From the NCBI GenBank assembly GCA_027021335.1, contig JALUUO010000067.1, positions 1-38,244 on the forward strand: a stretch of DNA of 38,244 nucleotides. Reading direction: 5' to 3'. Below the pieces are notes generated by a model. That model was not told the origin of the DNA, did not search any database, and saw only the letters and a list, made by a program, of their open reading frames with translations. Of the stretch, positions 28,236-36,041 are shown piece after piece. The position numbers and the translations under genes are program-made. How positions within the stretch are numbered: position 1 is the first letter of the stretch; every line of letters begins with the position of its first letter. The DNA is from Nitrospirota bacterium. GTDB lineage: Bacteria; Nitrospirota; Thermodesulfovibrionia; SZUA-242.

Positions 28236-31200
28236 CTATTTTTTTCTTTTCAAGTCTACGCTTTTAATAACAACAAACAAACAAGGGGTGAAAAAAAGCA
28301 CATGGATGGCGGATGTGAGCATTCCACCCATGGTCGGCACAGCCATGGGCTTCATTATCTCCATACCCTGACCGCTGGAGAGCATCACGGGAAGAAGCGA
28401 AAGTATGGATGTAGAAACGGTCATGAGCTTTGGCCTCAACCGTAGGACTGCTCCATCAACAGCTGCTGTTTCAATTGCTTCCAAGCCTGTTTCTCCCTGC
28501 TCCAACCTTTCCTTAAGGGAACGATTCAAAAAGAGCACCATAATAATTCCCGTCTGGGCCGCTACTCCGTAAAGGGCGATATAGCCTATTTGCACGGCGG
28601 TGGTCAATGGATATCCCATGAGCATTTGCAGCCAGATACCACCCACAAGGGCAAAGGGTATGGATACCATAATCAAAACAGCTTCCCAGAAAGACCTGAA
28701 AGTCATTGCCAGTAGAATAACAATAGTTATCATCACAAGCGGGATAATAATAAGAAGCCTTTTCCAAACCCGGACCTGGTACATAAATTGCCCGCTCCAC
28801 TCGATGTGATAACCTTCAGGTAAGGATAGTTTCTCAGTTAGAAAACCCGAGGCTTTTTCCACATATATGGAGTCACTGACCGAGGCGGTATCAATATAAA
28901 TATATCCGGTGAGCTCTCCGTTTTCATTTCGAATCATTTCAGGTATTTTTACTGTTTCGACAGAAGCCAAATCTGAAAGAGAAACCACTTTGCCTCCTGA
29001 GGTTACTATCATAAGGTTTTTTACTTTTTCGACCGTATCGATATAATCCACTGTGTACTGAATGTTAAGTGGTACCGGTCCGGCACTGGTATTTAAGATG
29101 CTCACGTTCTCTCCTCCAAGAGCGTACTTAAGATAAAGCACGGCATCACTAACCGGTATACCATGCTCGGCCAGACGGTCATAATCAAACTTGACATCAA
29201 TAAAATACCCATCAGATATCCGTTCCGCGATAATACTTTCGGTTCCTGGAAAATCTTTGAGCAAAAACTCAATCTCTTTAGATATATCCTCTATAATCTT
29301 CAGGTCTTTACCCATCACCTTAATGCCCACAGGAGACTGAATGCCTGTTGTCTGCATATCCACTCTGGCTCTTATAGGCTGGGTCCAGGCGTTTATAAAG
29401 CCGGTCAGTTTCATCTCCTCATTCATTGCATCTATCAATTTATCCTTGGTCATTCCAGGACGCCACTGCTCCATGGGATGTAAGAGGATTGTGGTTTCCA
29501 CCATTGTAAACGGTGCAGGGTCAGTAGCTGTATCGGCTCTTCCCAATTTACCAAAAACTCTCTTGACTTCAGGAAACTTCTTCAGCTTTTTATCCATCCG
29601 GGTCAGAATCCAGCCGGCTTCTTTAGCCGGAAGCCCTGGAAGAGTAGTCGGCATATACAGAAGTGAGCCCTCTTCGAATTCCGGCATGAACGCCTTATCG
29701 AACTTCCAAAAAAAAGGAAGCGATGCCGTCATAATAAGAATGTTCACAAAAATAAAAATATATTTATGCTTAAGCGCAGCCTTAAGAAGAGGTTTGTAGA
29801 TACGAATCATAAAATAATATATTCTTCCCGGTCCTGGAAGAGGTTTGGTTCCAGATAAACTTAAGACCAATCCTGGAAGAAAGAAAAATGTAAGAACTGT
29901 AGAGAAAAACATGGCAAACGTTTTGGATAAGGCCAGAGGGTCAAACAATCGCCCCTCCTGCGCCTCTAGAAAAAATACCGGCAGGAATGAAACCATGATA
30001 ATTAAAAGTGAGTAAAATAGAGGTCTGCCCATTCCGGCGGCGGCTTTTATAATAATTTTTACTCTTTTTCTTTTTTCGTTTATCTTTCCGGCTATATTCA
30101 TCTCCGCAAGGCAATTTTCCGTCATGACAATTGCGGCGTCAGCCATTTCCCCCATGGCGAGAAACAGGCCTGCCAGAGAAAAAAGATTCAGTGTGCGTCC
30201 GGAGATGTAGACCGGAATAGAGGTAAAAACGGTTCCGAGTAAAAGTATGAGTACTGACGGCGCAGCGCTTCTTACACTGTTTAAGAAAACGCTCATAACC
30301 AGTACTACTATTAGAAGTTCATAAGCCAGAGTCTTAAAAAAAGATGATAAAGTTTTTTGTAAAAGGCCGGAGCGATCATAAACCGTTACCAGTTCTATTC
30401 CTTCCGGAAGATTATTACTCACCTGCGCCAGTTTTCTCTTGACCTTGCCCAGAAGTTCCAGAACGTTTTCATCTTGTCCGGCAATGAGAATGCCGCCAAC
30501 CACTTCCCCGTTTCCGTCTAAATCCGCTATTCCCCTTCGCAGGTCATAACCTACCTGAATATAACCTATATCTCTTATCCGAACAGGTTTACCTTCCTTG
30601 GAGTAGCCCACAAACATGGACTCCACCTGGTCAACCGATTCAAAAGAGGCTACCCCTCTTATCTGATAATCCCGGTTGGTAATCTCCAGTATTCTTCCGC
30701 CCACTTCATGAAAAGCCGCTTTTAATGCATCCACAACTTTATCCAGGGAAATGCCTGTTTCAGCCAGCAAAGGAGGATAGAGCTTTAATTGATATTGCTT
30801 TACAAGACCTCCAATGGTTGCCACTTCGGCAACACCACGCACAGACTCCAGGGCTGGTTTGATAGTGTTTTCCTGAATCAAACGTAATTCGCGTAAATCA
30901 TAAAGTCTGTCTTTATCCGACAATGCGTATTGAAAAATCCATCCCATGGCTCCCGCATCAGGCGCTACTTCAATTTCCGCGTCTGCCGGAAGCTTGTTGC
31001 GTATGGCGCTTAAGTTATCCATAACACTGCGGCGCACGGACTTTAAATCGCTTTTGTTCTCAATAATCACATAAACAAATGAATACCCCAGGTATGATAC
31101 GCCTCTTACTGTTCTGACTCCGGCCAATCCCCTCAGAGAACTGATAATGGGAGAGGTTATTTGCGATTCAAGCAGCTGCGGGCTTCTCTGCCACTTGGAA

Positions 31201-31349
31201 TAAATAATGATCTGCGGATCGGAAATGTCCGGGACGGCATCCAGGGGAGAACGTACAATAGAGTAAAGGCTAAGGCCGATAGCAAGAAAAATTATTATAA
31301 TAACGGCTTTGCGCTGCTGAATAGAAAAGTTAATTACTGACTCGATCAT
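28236..31349 (-). CDS. CusA/CzcA-family heavy-metal efflux RND transporter
   Basis: This 1037-residue inner-membrane RND pump has 12 TM helices and two large periplasmic loops. It starts MIESVINFSIQQRKAVII and has the HME-RND block PDISDPQIIIYSKWQ. TM4 has GEMADAAIVMTEN, keeping the Asp and Glu of the proton relay of CusA. The three methionines that bind Cu(I)/Ag(I) in E. coli CusA (M573, M623, M672, from memory) align with Met566 (LLYMPTTLPG), Met616 (APFTMVETT) and Met665 (RARVDMQTTG), with identical spacing of 50 and 49. So the pump is predicted to handle Cu(I)/Ag(I)-like ions. Yet it is the last gene of a unit headed by a cobalamin riboswitch. Its ATG overlaps the adaptor's stop by 4 bases. 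Confidence 0.92.
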   Translation of the reverse strand: MIESVINFSIQQRKAVIIIIFLAIGLSLYSIVRSPLDAVPDISDPQIIIYSKWQRSPQLLESQITSPIISSLRGLAGVRTVRGVSYLGYSFVYVIIENKSDLKSVRRSVMDNLSAIRNKLPADAEIEVAPDAGAMGWIFQYALSDKDRLYDLRELRLIQENTIKPALESVRGVAEVATIGGLVKQYQLKLYPPLLAETGISLDKVVDALKAAFHEVGGRILEITNRDYQIRGVASFESVDQVESMFVGYSKEGKPVRIRDIGYIQVGYDLRRGIADLDGNGEVVGGILIAGQDENVLELLGKVKRKLAQVSNNLPEGIELVTVYDRSGLLQKTLSSFFKTLAYELLIVVLVMSVFLNSVRSAAPSVLILLLGTVFTSIPVYISGRTLNLFSLAGLFLAMGEMADAAIVMTENCLAEMNIAGKINEKRKRVKIIIKAAAGMGRPLFYSLLIIMVSFLPVFFLEAQEGRLFDPLALSKTFAMFFSTVLTFFFLPGLVLSLSGTKPLPGPGRIYYFMIRIYKPLLKAALKHKYIFIFVNILIMTASLPFFWKFDKAFMPEFEEGSLLYMPTTLPGLPAKEAGWILTRMDKKLKKFPEVKRVFGKLGRADTATDPAPFTMVETTILLHPMEQWRPGMTKDKLIDAMNEEMKLTGFINAWTQPIRARVDMQTTGIQSPVGIKVMGKDLKIIEDISKEIEFLLKDFPGTESIIAERISDGYFIDVKFDYDRLAEHGIPVSDAVLYLKYALGGENVSILNTSAGPVPLNIQYTVDYIDTVEKVKNLMIVTSGGKVVSLSDLASVETVKIPEMIRNENGELTGYIYIDTASVSDSIYVEKASGFLTEKLSLPEGYHIEWSGQFMYQVRVWKRLLIIIPLVMITIVILLAMTFRSFWEAVLIMVSIPFALVGGIWLQMLMGYPLTTAVQIGYIALYGVAAQTGIIMVLFLNRSLKERLEQGETGLEAIETAAVDGAVLRLRPKLMTVSTSILSLLPVMLSSGQGMEIMKPMAVPTMGGMLTSAIHVLFFTPCLFVVIKSVDLKRKK

Positions 31350-32152
31350 TGTAAATCCGGCGACTGAACCTGTTGTTTCTGGAGCTTATATTGCGCATCC
31401 AGAAAAAAACTTCCAAATGTGACTACCTCATCTCCTAAATAGATTCCATCTATTACTCTGGTGTAAAGTTCTCCACGCATGCCTGTGGAAATCGTTACAG
31501 GAATATATTCGTAATCATCATTTCCCGTGACATATACAACACTGCCGGAGTCTTCCTCGATAATAGCTTCGTTAGGAATAGATGGATAATTCCCCATATC
31601 AACTATAATTTCCATAATGTAATAATCAGATCCCTCGTACCATGGGTCTGATATGTCTGTTTTCACGGTAGTCATACCTTTTCCCGGAATCAAACCTATA
31701 ACCTTACCTTGCAGCACCGGCTCTCTTCCAACCAGTGGGAAGACACGAACCTGTTGACCAAGCTTTATCAATTCAGCATTCTTCCCATAAACTTTCCCAT
31801 GCACTTGTTTACTGAAAGGATCTATTGCACCTGCTGTCCTTATCCATTTTTCTATTTTTTCGATCGAAACCTTTGCCTTGGTGAGAGTTATTTCATCCGC
31901 CTGTTTTTCCGAAAGCCTGACAACACCTTTTTTTGCAGAAATTTTTTTCACAAGATCCATGCCGCAAACAGGACAATCTCCCATGGTTTTAGAAACGTAG
32001 TTCGGATGCATAGGACATATATACTCCGCCGCTTTAATATCTTTTCCGTTTTTTTTGGAAGCCGACTCTTGCTCTACATATAAGAGCAAAATTAAGGCGG
32101 CAAAAACAGTCAGCCCTATAACAACCATCACTCTTTTAATAAAAATATTCAT
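31346..32152 (-). CDS. CusB-like efflux adaptor lacking the lipoyl/helical-hairpin part
   Basis: The protein has 268 residues against about 400-500 for CusB proteins. The N-terminal anchor (about 8-27) is followed by a heavy-metal-binding domain YICPMHPNYV...GDCPVCGMDLVKK (about 44-70). The membrane-proximal start (VRLSEKQADEITLTKAKV) and WIRTAGAIDPFSKQVHGKVYG then jump directly to the beta-barrel (LIKLGQQVRVF...LQGKVIGLIPGKG). The barrel and C-terminal domains (PNEAIIEEDSGSVVYV, LGDEVVTFGSFFLDAQYKL) are complete. The region that normally carries the lipoyl halves and alpha-hairpin, about 130 residues, is missing while the frame is intact. Such an adaptor could not reach a TolC-type channel in the usual way. 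The ATG follows a weak GAGTG site. Confidence 0.82.
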   Translation of the reverse strand: MNIFIKRVMVVIGLTVFAALILLLYVEQESASKKNGKDIKAAEYICPMHPNYVSKTMGDCPVCGMDLVKKISAKKGVVRLSEKQADEITLTKAKVSIEKIEKWIRTAGAIDPFSKQVHGKVYGKNAELIKLGQQVRVFPLVGREPVLQGKVIGLIPGKGMTTVKTDISDPWYEGSDYYIMEIIVDMGNYPSIPNEAIIEEDSGSVVYVTGNDDYEYIPVTISTGMRGELYTRVIDGIYLGDEVVTFGSFFLDAQYKLQKQQVQSPDLQ

Positions 32153-32197
32153 AAAATCACTCGTCTGTCTTCTTTACATTTTAATAAAACAGGTTCC

Positions 32198-32250
32198 TGC
32201 AGGATGGGCAGGATAAAGCGAGTTCGTATTCCACCCATCCTGCCGGATTT
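32198..32250 (-). promoter_or_regulatory. Hairpin between propeller and adaptor genes
   Basis: CAGGATGGG and CCCATCCTG form a 9-base inverted repeat with a loop of about 27 bases in the 108-base spacer before the adaptor gene. No T-run follows directly, so it may be an RNA processing or stabilising element rather than a terminator. Confidence 0.4.
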
Positions 32251-32260
32251 ATTCCGCCAA

Positions 32261-33439
32261 CTAGTGACAGTAGTTATCCCTGCCTTCAAGCACAAAAGAT
32301 CCCCAGGGATATAGACCGACGTCAGCAACACGTTCAAATTCATTTGTTTTGCCGTCAATAATGTAAAGTGAGTGATCCGTGGCGCTGGTTAAATACATCT
32401 TCTCTCCGTCTGCGCTTGTAGCCGCGGTTTGCAGCTCCAGGTTGGTTCCGATCTTAATCCGTCCTGCCGGTTTAAGTTTCTTTAGATCATACACATAAAC
32501 AAAACTGCTGGAATTACTGATAACAAAAGCCTTGTTATGAGAGAAATTTACTCCGACCATATCAGGTCCTGCTTCTAACGTGGCAACGACTTTATTTTTC
32601 TTGATGTCAATAATAGATATGGTTTCATCTCCGTTATTGGGTACAACCATTTTAGTTCCATCCGAACTTGGATAAGCCCGCCAGGGATCAGCTCCCACCT
32701 TAATAACCTTAACAATCTTATCCTCTCTGGTATCAATTACGCCTACAACACCTAAATCTCCGTCTGCGGCATAAAGATATCTTCCATCCCTTGTGATAGA
32801 AGCATTGGATATGCCCCTTATATCACTCAAGTATTTTTTGGGATCGAGTTTACTGACGCCAGGCACTGCTCTTATTCTTATTTTCTTTAATAATTCATGC
32901 CTTTTAACATCTATCACACCCACCCAGTGAGCTCCGTAGTTTGCAACATAGGCTTTTGAACCGTCAGGCAGAAAAGTAATATTTAACGGCTCAGCAAATC
33001 CTCTTAAATTTTTTATGAGTTTTAAGGAAACCAGGTCAATAATCGAAACAGAATCACCATCAGGGTTGCCCTGGTAGTAAAAGCGGCTGTCAGGTGTAAC
33101 GGCCAGATGTTCCGGTGCAATATCAACAGGTATTGTTTTAATCAGTTTCATAGTTGCCACATCAATAATGTAAGCCTTATTTGCCCTTGTTCCTCCTGTT
33201 ACCACCCGACGTCCATCAGGAGTCATTGCGGCCATATGCGGATTAACCCACTTACCCAAAAACACCCTTCCAACTATCTTCTTGGTCTTTAAATCCATAA
33301 AACTGATATCGTTGGAATCACGATTAACAATCACACATACGGACCTTGGATCTTTTATTACAACTTCTTCTCCAAAAGATTTCTTTAAAGGCTGACAAAA
33401 AAATAAAACAGTAAACAGAAACAGAACAACCTTCTTCAT
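32261..33439 (-). CDS. Secreted YVTN-family beta-propeller protein
   Basis: This 392-residue protein has a signal peptide (about 1-23, MKKVVLFLFTVLFFCQPL...SFG) and about seven repeats with the propeller pattern, e.g. DISFMDLKTKKIVGRVFLG, KAYIIDVATMKLIKTIPVD, SVSIIDLVSLKLIKNLRG and TISIIDIKKNKVVATLEAG. These YVTN/NHL-like propellers resemble the cytochrome cd1 d1-domain fold but usually bind proteins or metals. It ends NYCH, a possible metal ligand pair. The ATG at 33439 follows a perfect AAGGAGG; an in-frame ATG further upstream would destroy the signal peptide. It sits between the porin-like gene and the adaptor, so it is likely a periplasmic link in the same system. Confidence 0.85.
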   Translation of the reverse strand: MKKVVLFLFTVLFFCQPLKKSFGEEVVIKDPRSVCVIVNRDSNDISFMDLKTKKIVGRVFLGKWVNPHMAAMTPDGRRVVTGGTRANKAYIIDVATMKLIKTIPVDIAPEHLAVTPDSRFYYQGNPDGDSVSIIDLVSLKLIKNLRGFAEPLNITFLPDGSKAYVANYGAHWVGVIDVKRHELLKKIRIRAVPGVSKLDPKKYLSDIRGISNASITRDGRYLYAADGDLGVVGVIDTREDKIVKVIKVGADPWRAYPSSDGTKMVVPNNGDETISIIDIKKNKVVATLEAGPDMVGVNFSHNKAFVISNSSSFVYVYDLKKLKPAGRIKIGTNLELQTAATSADGEKMYLTSATDHSLYIIDGKTNEFERVADVGLYPWGSFVLEGRDNYCH

Positions 33440-33508
33440 TTCAATCCTCCTTAATTGATAAATTTCATCAGTTATAGTTTTATTTAAACAACACAAGTAG
33501 GTAAAAAA

Positions 33509-34900
33509 TTAAAAATCAACCTGCACCCTAAGCCCCGGAAGAACGTAGCTCTTCCTTGCACCACCGACATTAGAGTCAGCCAGGTACTGCAGATGAAACG
33601 AAGTCTTCAAGTTATCGGTAAGGAAGAGATTATAATATCCTTCTAAAAGTGTTTCATCTTCGCCTGATGCCATATCCGTAGACTGGAAACCTATTGCCCA
33701 TGCATCCTGAAGGCCTATAACATAAGGGGTTTTAAACTGGACACCTCCACTATAAAAATAGTCATCCCGTTTGAAATCTTTTGAAGTAAATTGTTGCCCG
33801 AATCTGCCAAACAATGTTATTGAGGGGGTTAACTTCTGATCAATACTCGTGCCCCAGGCCATGTTTTCACGCTTTGTGTTTTCGTTAAACCTGTACCATA
33901 TTCTGTAATGCCCTTCAGGCAGGCCTCCAAAATGCGACAGGTAGTCGATTTCGACGACGGAATAATTCTTTTCCGTCATATTGTTTTCCGCGTTTTCTCC
34001 GCGTTGTATACCTGCTTTAAATACTATTCCTACCTTGGGATCGAAAACCGCTGTCAACCCGGCCCCATTATTGGCAGGCGCCGCTAGGAGCGGGTTATTG
34101 ACAAGCGTATCTGTAATAAACTGTGTTGTTTCATCATTTGCAACCGTGTTGGAATCAAAATAGTTGGTAAGATCAAGGATACCGCCGGTAACAGTCAAAC
34201 GTTGACCGAGCAGCTCTGTACTCAACCAAGCTTCGCGTAAATTCATCTCCCTGCCATCTATGTCTCTTGCATCCTTTCGCCTCGCGTTGTCACTGTTTAG
34301 TCCGGAAATGTTATCTATCAGCTTATCCGGCGAGTATCCTCCTATAGCTTCTATGTCTATAAAAAACATCGTATAAAGTGCAGGTTTTGCGATAAAGAAA
34401 ACATCCATGGATCCTACACCGAACAGGTCACCATCAGCCTCATTGCTGTTTCCTTTTAATCGCACGGCTTCCTGAGCCGTCGCTGTTCCGCTGACACCTA
34501 TGCTAACCCCTTTTTTTGCTTCACCTGCCAGGACCTCCTCAATCTTTTCACTGATTGTCTGTCTCCTGTATACTTTCTCCCTCTGATACGTAAAACTCTT
34601 TACCAGGGGCAGTCCGTCCAGCGGACACTTCCCTTCACGTGCTCCGTCATATTCATGACCGTTATCACAGACCGATATCTCTTTTTGCTTGACAAGCAGT
34701 TCCGGCTCGGAAAGAACCGCTCTGGATTCCAGTTCACGTAACCGCTCATCCAAATCCCTGGTCTTTTCCTCCAACAAAAGAAATTTACTGTCATCTTTAC
34801 TGCCCTCCTTGCCACCACCTTCAGCAAAAACTAAAGATGGAAACAAAAAACAGAATATAAACAAAGCAGGTAGACAGCGTGTAACAAATGGCGCAATCAT
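33509..34900 (-). CDS. Outer-membrane porin-like beta-barrel with N-terminal coiled coil and metal-binding-like motif
   Basis: The protein has 463 residues. The signal peptide (about 1-26, ending LVFA) is followed by a short coiled coil (about 36-64, LLEEKTRDLDERLRELESRA) and a Cys/His segment VCDNGHEYDGAREGKCPLDG (about 76-95). This resembles a diverged heavy-metal-binding domain (C-x-x-x-H...CPxxG). The rest alternates aromatic beta strands and ends in VDF, the C-terminal Phe needed for Bam insertion. The barrel resembles carbohydrate-selective porins (OprB-like), but the substrate is unknown. GGAGAG precedes the ATG. It is the first gene after cobalamin riboswitch 1 and its terminator, so it is expected to be expressed when B12 is low. 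Confidence 0.75.
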   Translation of the reverse strand: MIAPFVTRCLPALFIFCFLFPSLVFAEGGGKEGSKDDSKFLLLEEKTRDLDERLRELESRAVLSEPELLVKQKEISVCDNGHEYDGAREGKCPLDGLPLVKSFTYQREKVYRRQTISEKIEEVLAGEAKKGVSIGVSGTATAQEAVRLKGNSNEADGDLFGVGSMDVFFIAKPALYTMFFIDIEAIGGYSPDKLIDNISGLNSDNARRKDARDIDGREMNLREAWLSTELLGQRLTVTGGILDLTNYFDSNTVANDETTQFITDTLVNNPLLAAPANNGAGLTAVFDPKVGIVFKAGIQRGENAENNMTEKNYSVVEIDYLSHFGGLPEGHYRIWYRFNENTKRENMAWGTSIDQKLTPSITLFGRFGQQFTSKDFKRDDYFYSGGVQFKTPYVIGLQDAWAIGFQSTDMASGEDETLLEGYYNLFLTDNLKTSFHLQYLADSNVGGARKSYVLPGLRVQVDF

Positions 34901-34930
34901 TTTTCTCTCCTTTATATTAGATTAAAAATT

Positions 34931-34949
34931 AAGGAGATAATATCTCCTT
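34931..34949. promoter_or_regulatory. Perfect palindrome before the porin-like gene
   Basis: AAGGAGATA-A-TATCTCCTT is a 9-base perfect inverted repeat 30 bases upstream of the porin-like gene, between the terminator and the start codon. It contains a Shine-Dalgarno-like core in both orientations. It could be an operator or a decoy ribosome site; function is unknown. Confidence 0.4.
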
Positions 34950-34965
34950 TCTTATCTGTTTATCA

Positions 34966-35005
34966 CAAAAAAATCCCCGGACCTTACTTGAGAGGTTCGG
35001 GGATT
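34966..35005 (-). terminator. Intrinsic terminator of cobalamin riboswitch 1
   Basis: On the minus strand AATCCCCGAACCT pairs with AGGTCCGGGGATT (one mismatch) around an 8-base loop, followed by TTTTTTT. It lies between the aptamer and the porin-like gene, and should be formed when cobalamin is bound. Confidence 0.88.
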
Positions 35006-35091
35006 CCGTTTTTATCCACGATTCAAATATACCCTCCTCCTTTATCCACGAAGAGTTGTTGAGCCTAAAAAAGCTCATTTTGGGTTTATAC

Positions 35092-35265
35092 ACTTGCAGG
35101 CAGGTCTTCTGGCTTCCGGATCATTCTACTTGCCGCGCCTTCCCGTCCAAACATAGGACAGTGGGTTTTCTACTTGCGGTTTTCGTCCCCGGTTACAGCG
35201 GCGGGTCCGCAACGGTTTTTCACCGTTTTCCCTTTTTAACAAGCCTTTTGGGGCTTCCTGCAGAT
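35092..35265 (-). promoter_or_regulatory. Cobalamin riboswitch 1
   Basis: The minus strand carries the conserved B12-box elements in order: GGTGAAAAACCGTTGCGGAC, CCGCCGCTGTAACCGGGGAC, CCACTGTCC, GGGAAGGCGCGGCAAG and GCCAGAAGACCTGCCTGC. GCAGG/CCTGC can close P1. A terminator follows about 90 bases downstream, then the porin/propeller/adaptor/pump unit. Upstream only a -10-like TATATAAA near 35270 is visible, so transcription may start here or read through from the cbtB unit. Confidence 0.95.
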
Positions 35266-35320
35266 GAGTTTTATATACTTCTAATTCTTATTTATGCTTA
35301 GAGTCTTTCTCATATCTTCT

Positions 35321-35746
35321 TTAAATATTCTTTAAATTCTTTGAAAAAGAAATCCAAAAAAAACCGAAAATCAAACCAAGAAGAATACTCAAGAGAAAAC
35401 CCTGTAAATGCTGACTGCCTTCCATATGGTATCTATCCGGCTTTAAAATATGTAATAACAAGCCTCCAGTAAAAAATAAAAACCAGATACCAACAGACAC
35501 GGTTATCGACTGAGCCATAATTGGTTGAAACGGAAGTTTATTTTTGGATGCTTCCAGAAATGCACCAAGTAAAAGACCAAAACCAGCTCCGCCTACAATA
35601 AAGACGAAAATATCATTGAAAAAACTAAAGTCAAAAGCAAAAAGTTGCGTAAATGAAGAGATAATTAAAACTAAAACCCCCCATATCATGCCTGACATGG
35701 TTCCCACGAAAATACCTCTAAGTAAATTAGTCGACCTTTGGCTCAC
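35321..35746 (-). CDS. Unrecognised 4-TM membrane protein downstream of cbtB
   Basis: This 141-residue protein has about four membrane helices (GIFVGTMSGMIWGVLVLIIS, IFVFIVGGAGFGLLLGAFLE, ITVSVGIWFLFFTGGLLLHI, LQGFLLSILLGLIFGFFWIS). A His-bearing loop HILKPDRYHMEGSQHLQ joins the last two. I do not recognise the family. Its position after cbtB suggests it takes the place of CbtA, but it is shorter (CbtA is about 230 residues) and clear CbtA motifs are not seen. I chose GTG at 35746, preceded by GAGG, because the more upstream ATG at 35794 falls inside the hairpin after cbtB. Function is inferred from context only: cobalt or metal uptake. Confidence 0.65.
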   Translation of the reverse strand: MSQRSTNLLRGIFVGTMSGMIWGVLVLIISSFTQLFAFDFSFFNDIFVFIVGGAGFGLLLGAFLEASKNKLPFQPIMAQSITVSVGIWFLFFTGGLLLHILKPDRYHMEGSQHLQGFLLSILLGLIFGFFWISFSKNLKNI

Positions 35747-35773
35747 TTTATTATCCTCACATTGCAAAATAAG

Positions 35774-35808
35774 CTGTCTCCCCTGATAGGACAAGCCTGG
35801 GGAGACAG
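35774..35808 (-). terminator. Strong hairpin between cbtB and the 4-TM gene
   Basis: CTGTCTCCCC and GGGGAGACAG form a perfect 10-base stem with a 15-base loop, 8 bases after the cbtB stop, followed by CTTATTTTG. The T-run is interrupted, so it may be a leaky terminator or attenuator that lowers expression of the second gene, or a 3' stabiliser of the cbtB message. Confidence 0.6.
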
Positions 35809-35815
35809 ATGATTA

Positions 35816-36007
35816 TTAGTGGCATTGAATGCCGATTGAATGTCTAAAATCATGAAACATATCGTGTACACCAGGCATTGCGGCATCAACCCCATAAACT
35901 ACGATTATCATAAAAACTGTCATAAAAATCGCAATCATCAAACCAGTAACAGCAAGTAACGAGTCGGTCTTACCTGAATTTCCTGTCATTAAAGCTTCTT
36001 CTTGCAT
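35816..36007 (-). CDS. cbtB: CbtB-family cobalt transporter subunit
   Basis: CbtB proteins are small, single-TM, B12-regulated partners in predicted cobalt uptake. This 63-residue protein has one membrane helix (about 17-39, LLAVTGLMIAIFMTVFMIIVVYG) and the family's His-rich C-terminus MPGVHDMFHDFRHSIGIQCH, the likely metal-binding tail. A perfect AGGAGGTGA precedes the ATG. It is directly behind cobalamin riboswitch 2 and its terminator, which is the classic setting for this family. The normal partner, CbtA, is replaced here by an unrecognised 4-TM protein. Confidence 0.85.
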   Translation of the reverse strand: MQEEALMTGNSGKTDSLLAVTGLMIAIFMTVFMIIVVYGVDAAMPGVHDMFHDFRHSIGIQCH

Positions 36008-36041
36008 TTGGTTTCACCTCCTTTTCGCTTGTTTTGTCCAC

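Noticed and set aside
28236-28500. Small plus-strand frame at 28215-28445 as a His-rich metal-binding protein
   Set aside because: It is antisense to the end of the CusA-like pump; its His-rich look comes from the complement of the pump's codons.
32149-32358. Small minus-strand frame overlapping the end of the propeller gene
   Set aside because: It is in another frame of the propeller gene and spacer, without conserved features or a ribosome site.
35747-35794. ATG start for the 4-TM protein giving 157 residues
   Set aside because: It falls within the strong hairpin after cbtB and has no ribosome site; GTG at 35746 has GAGG upstream.
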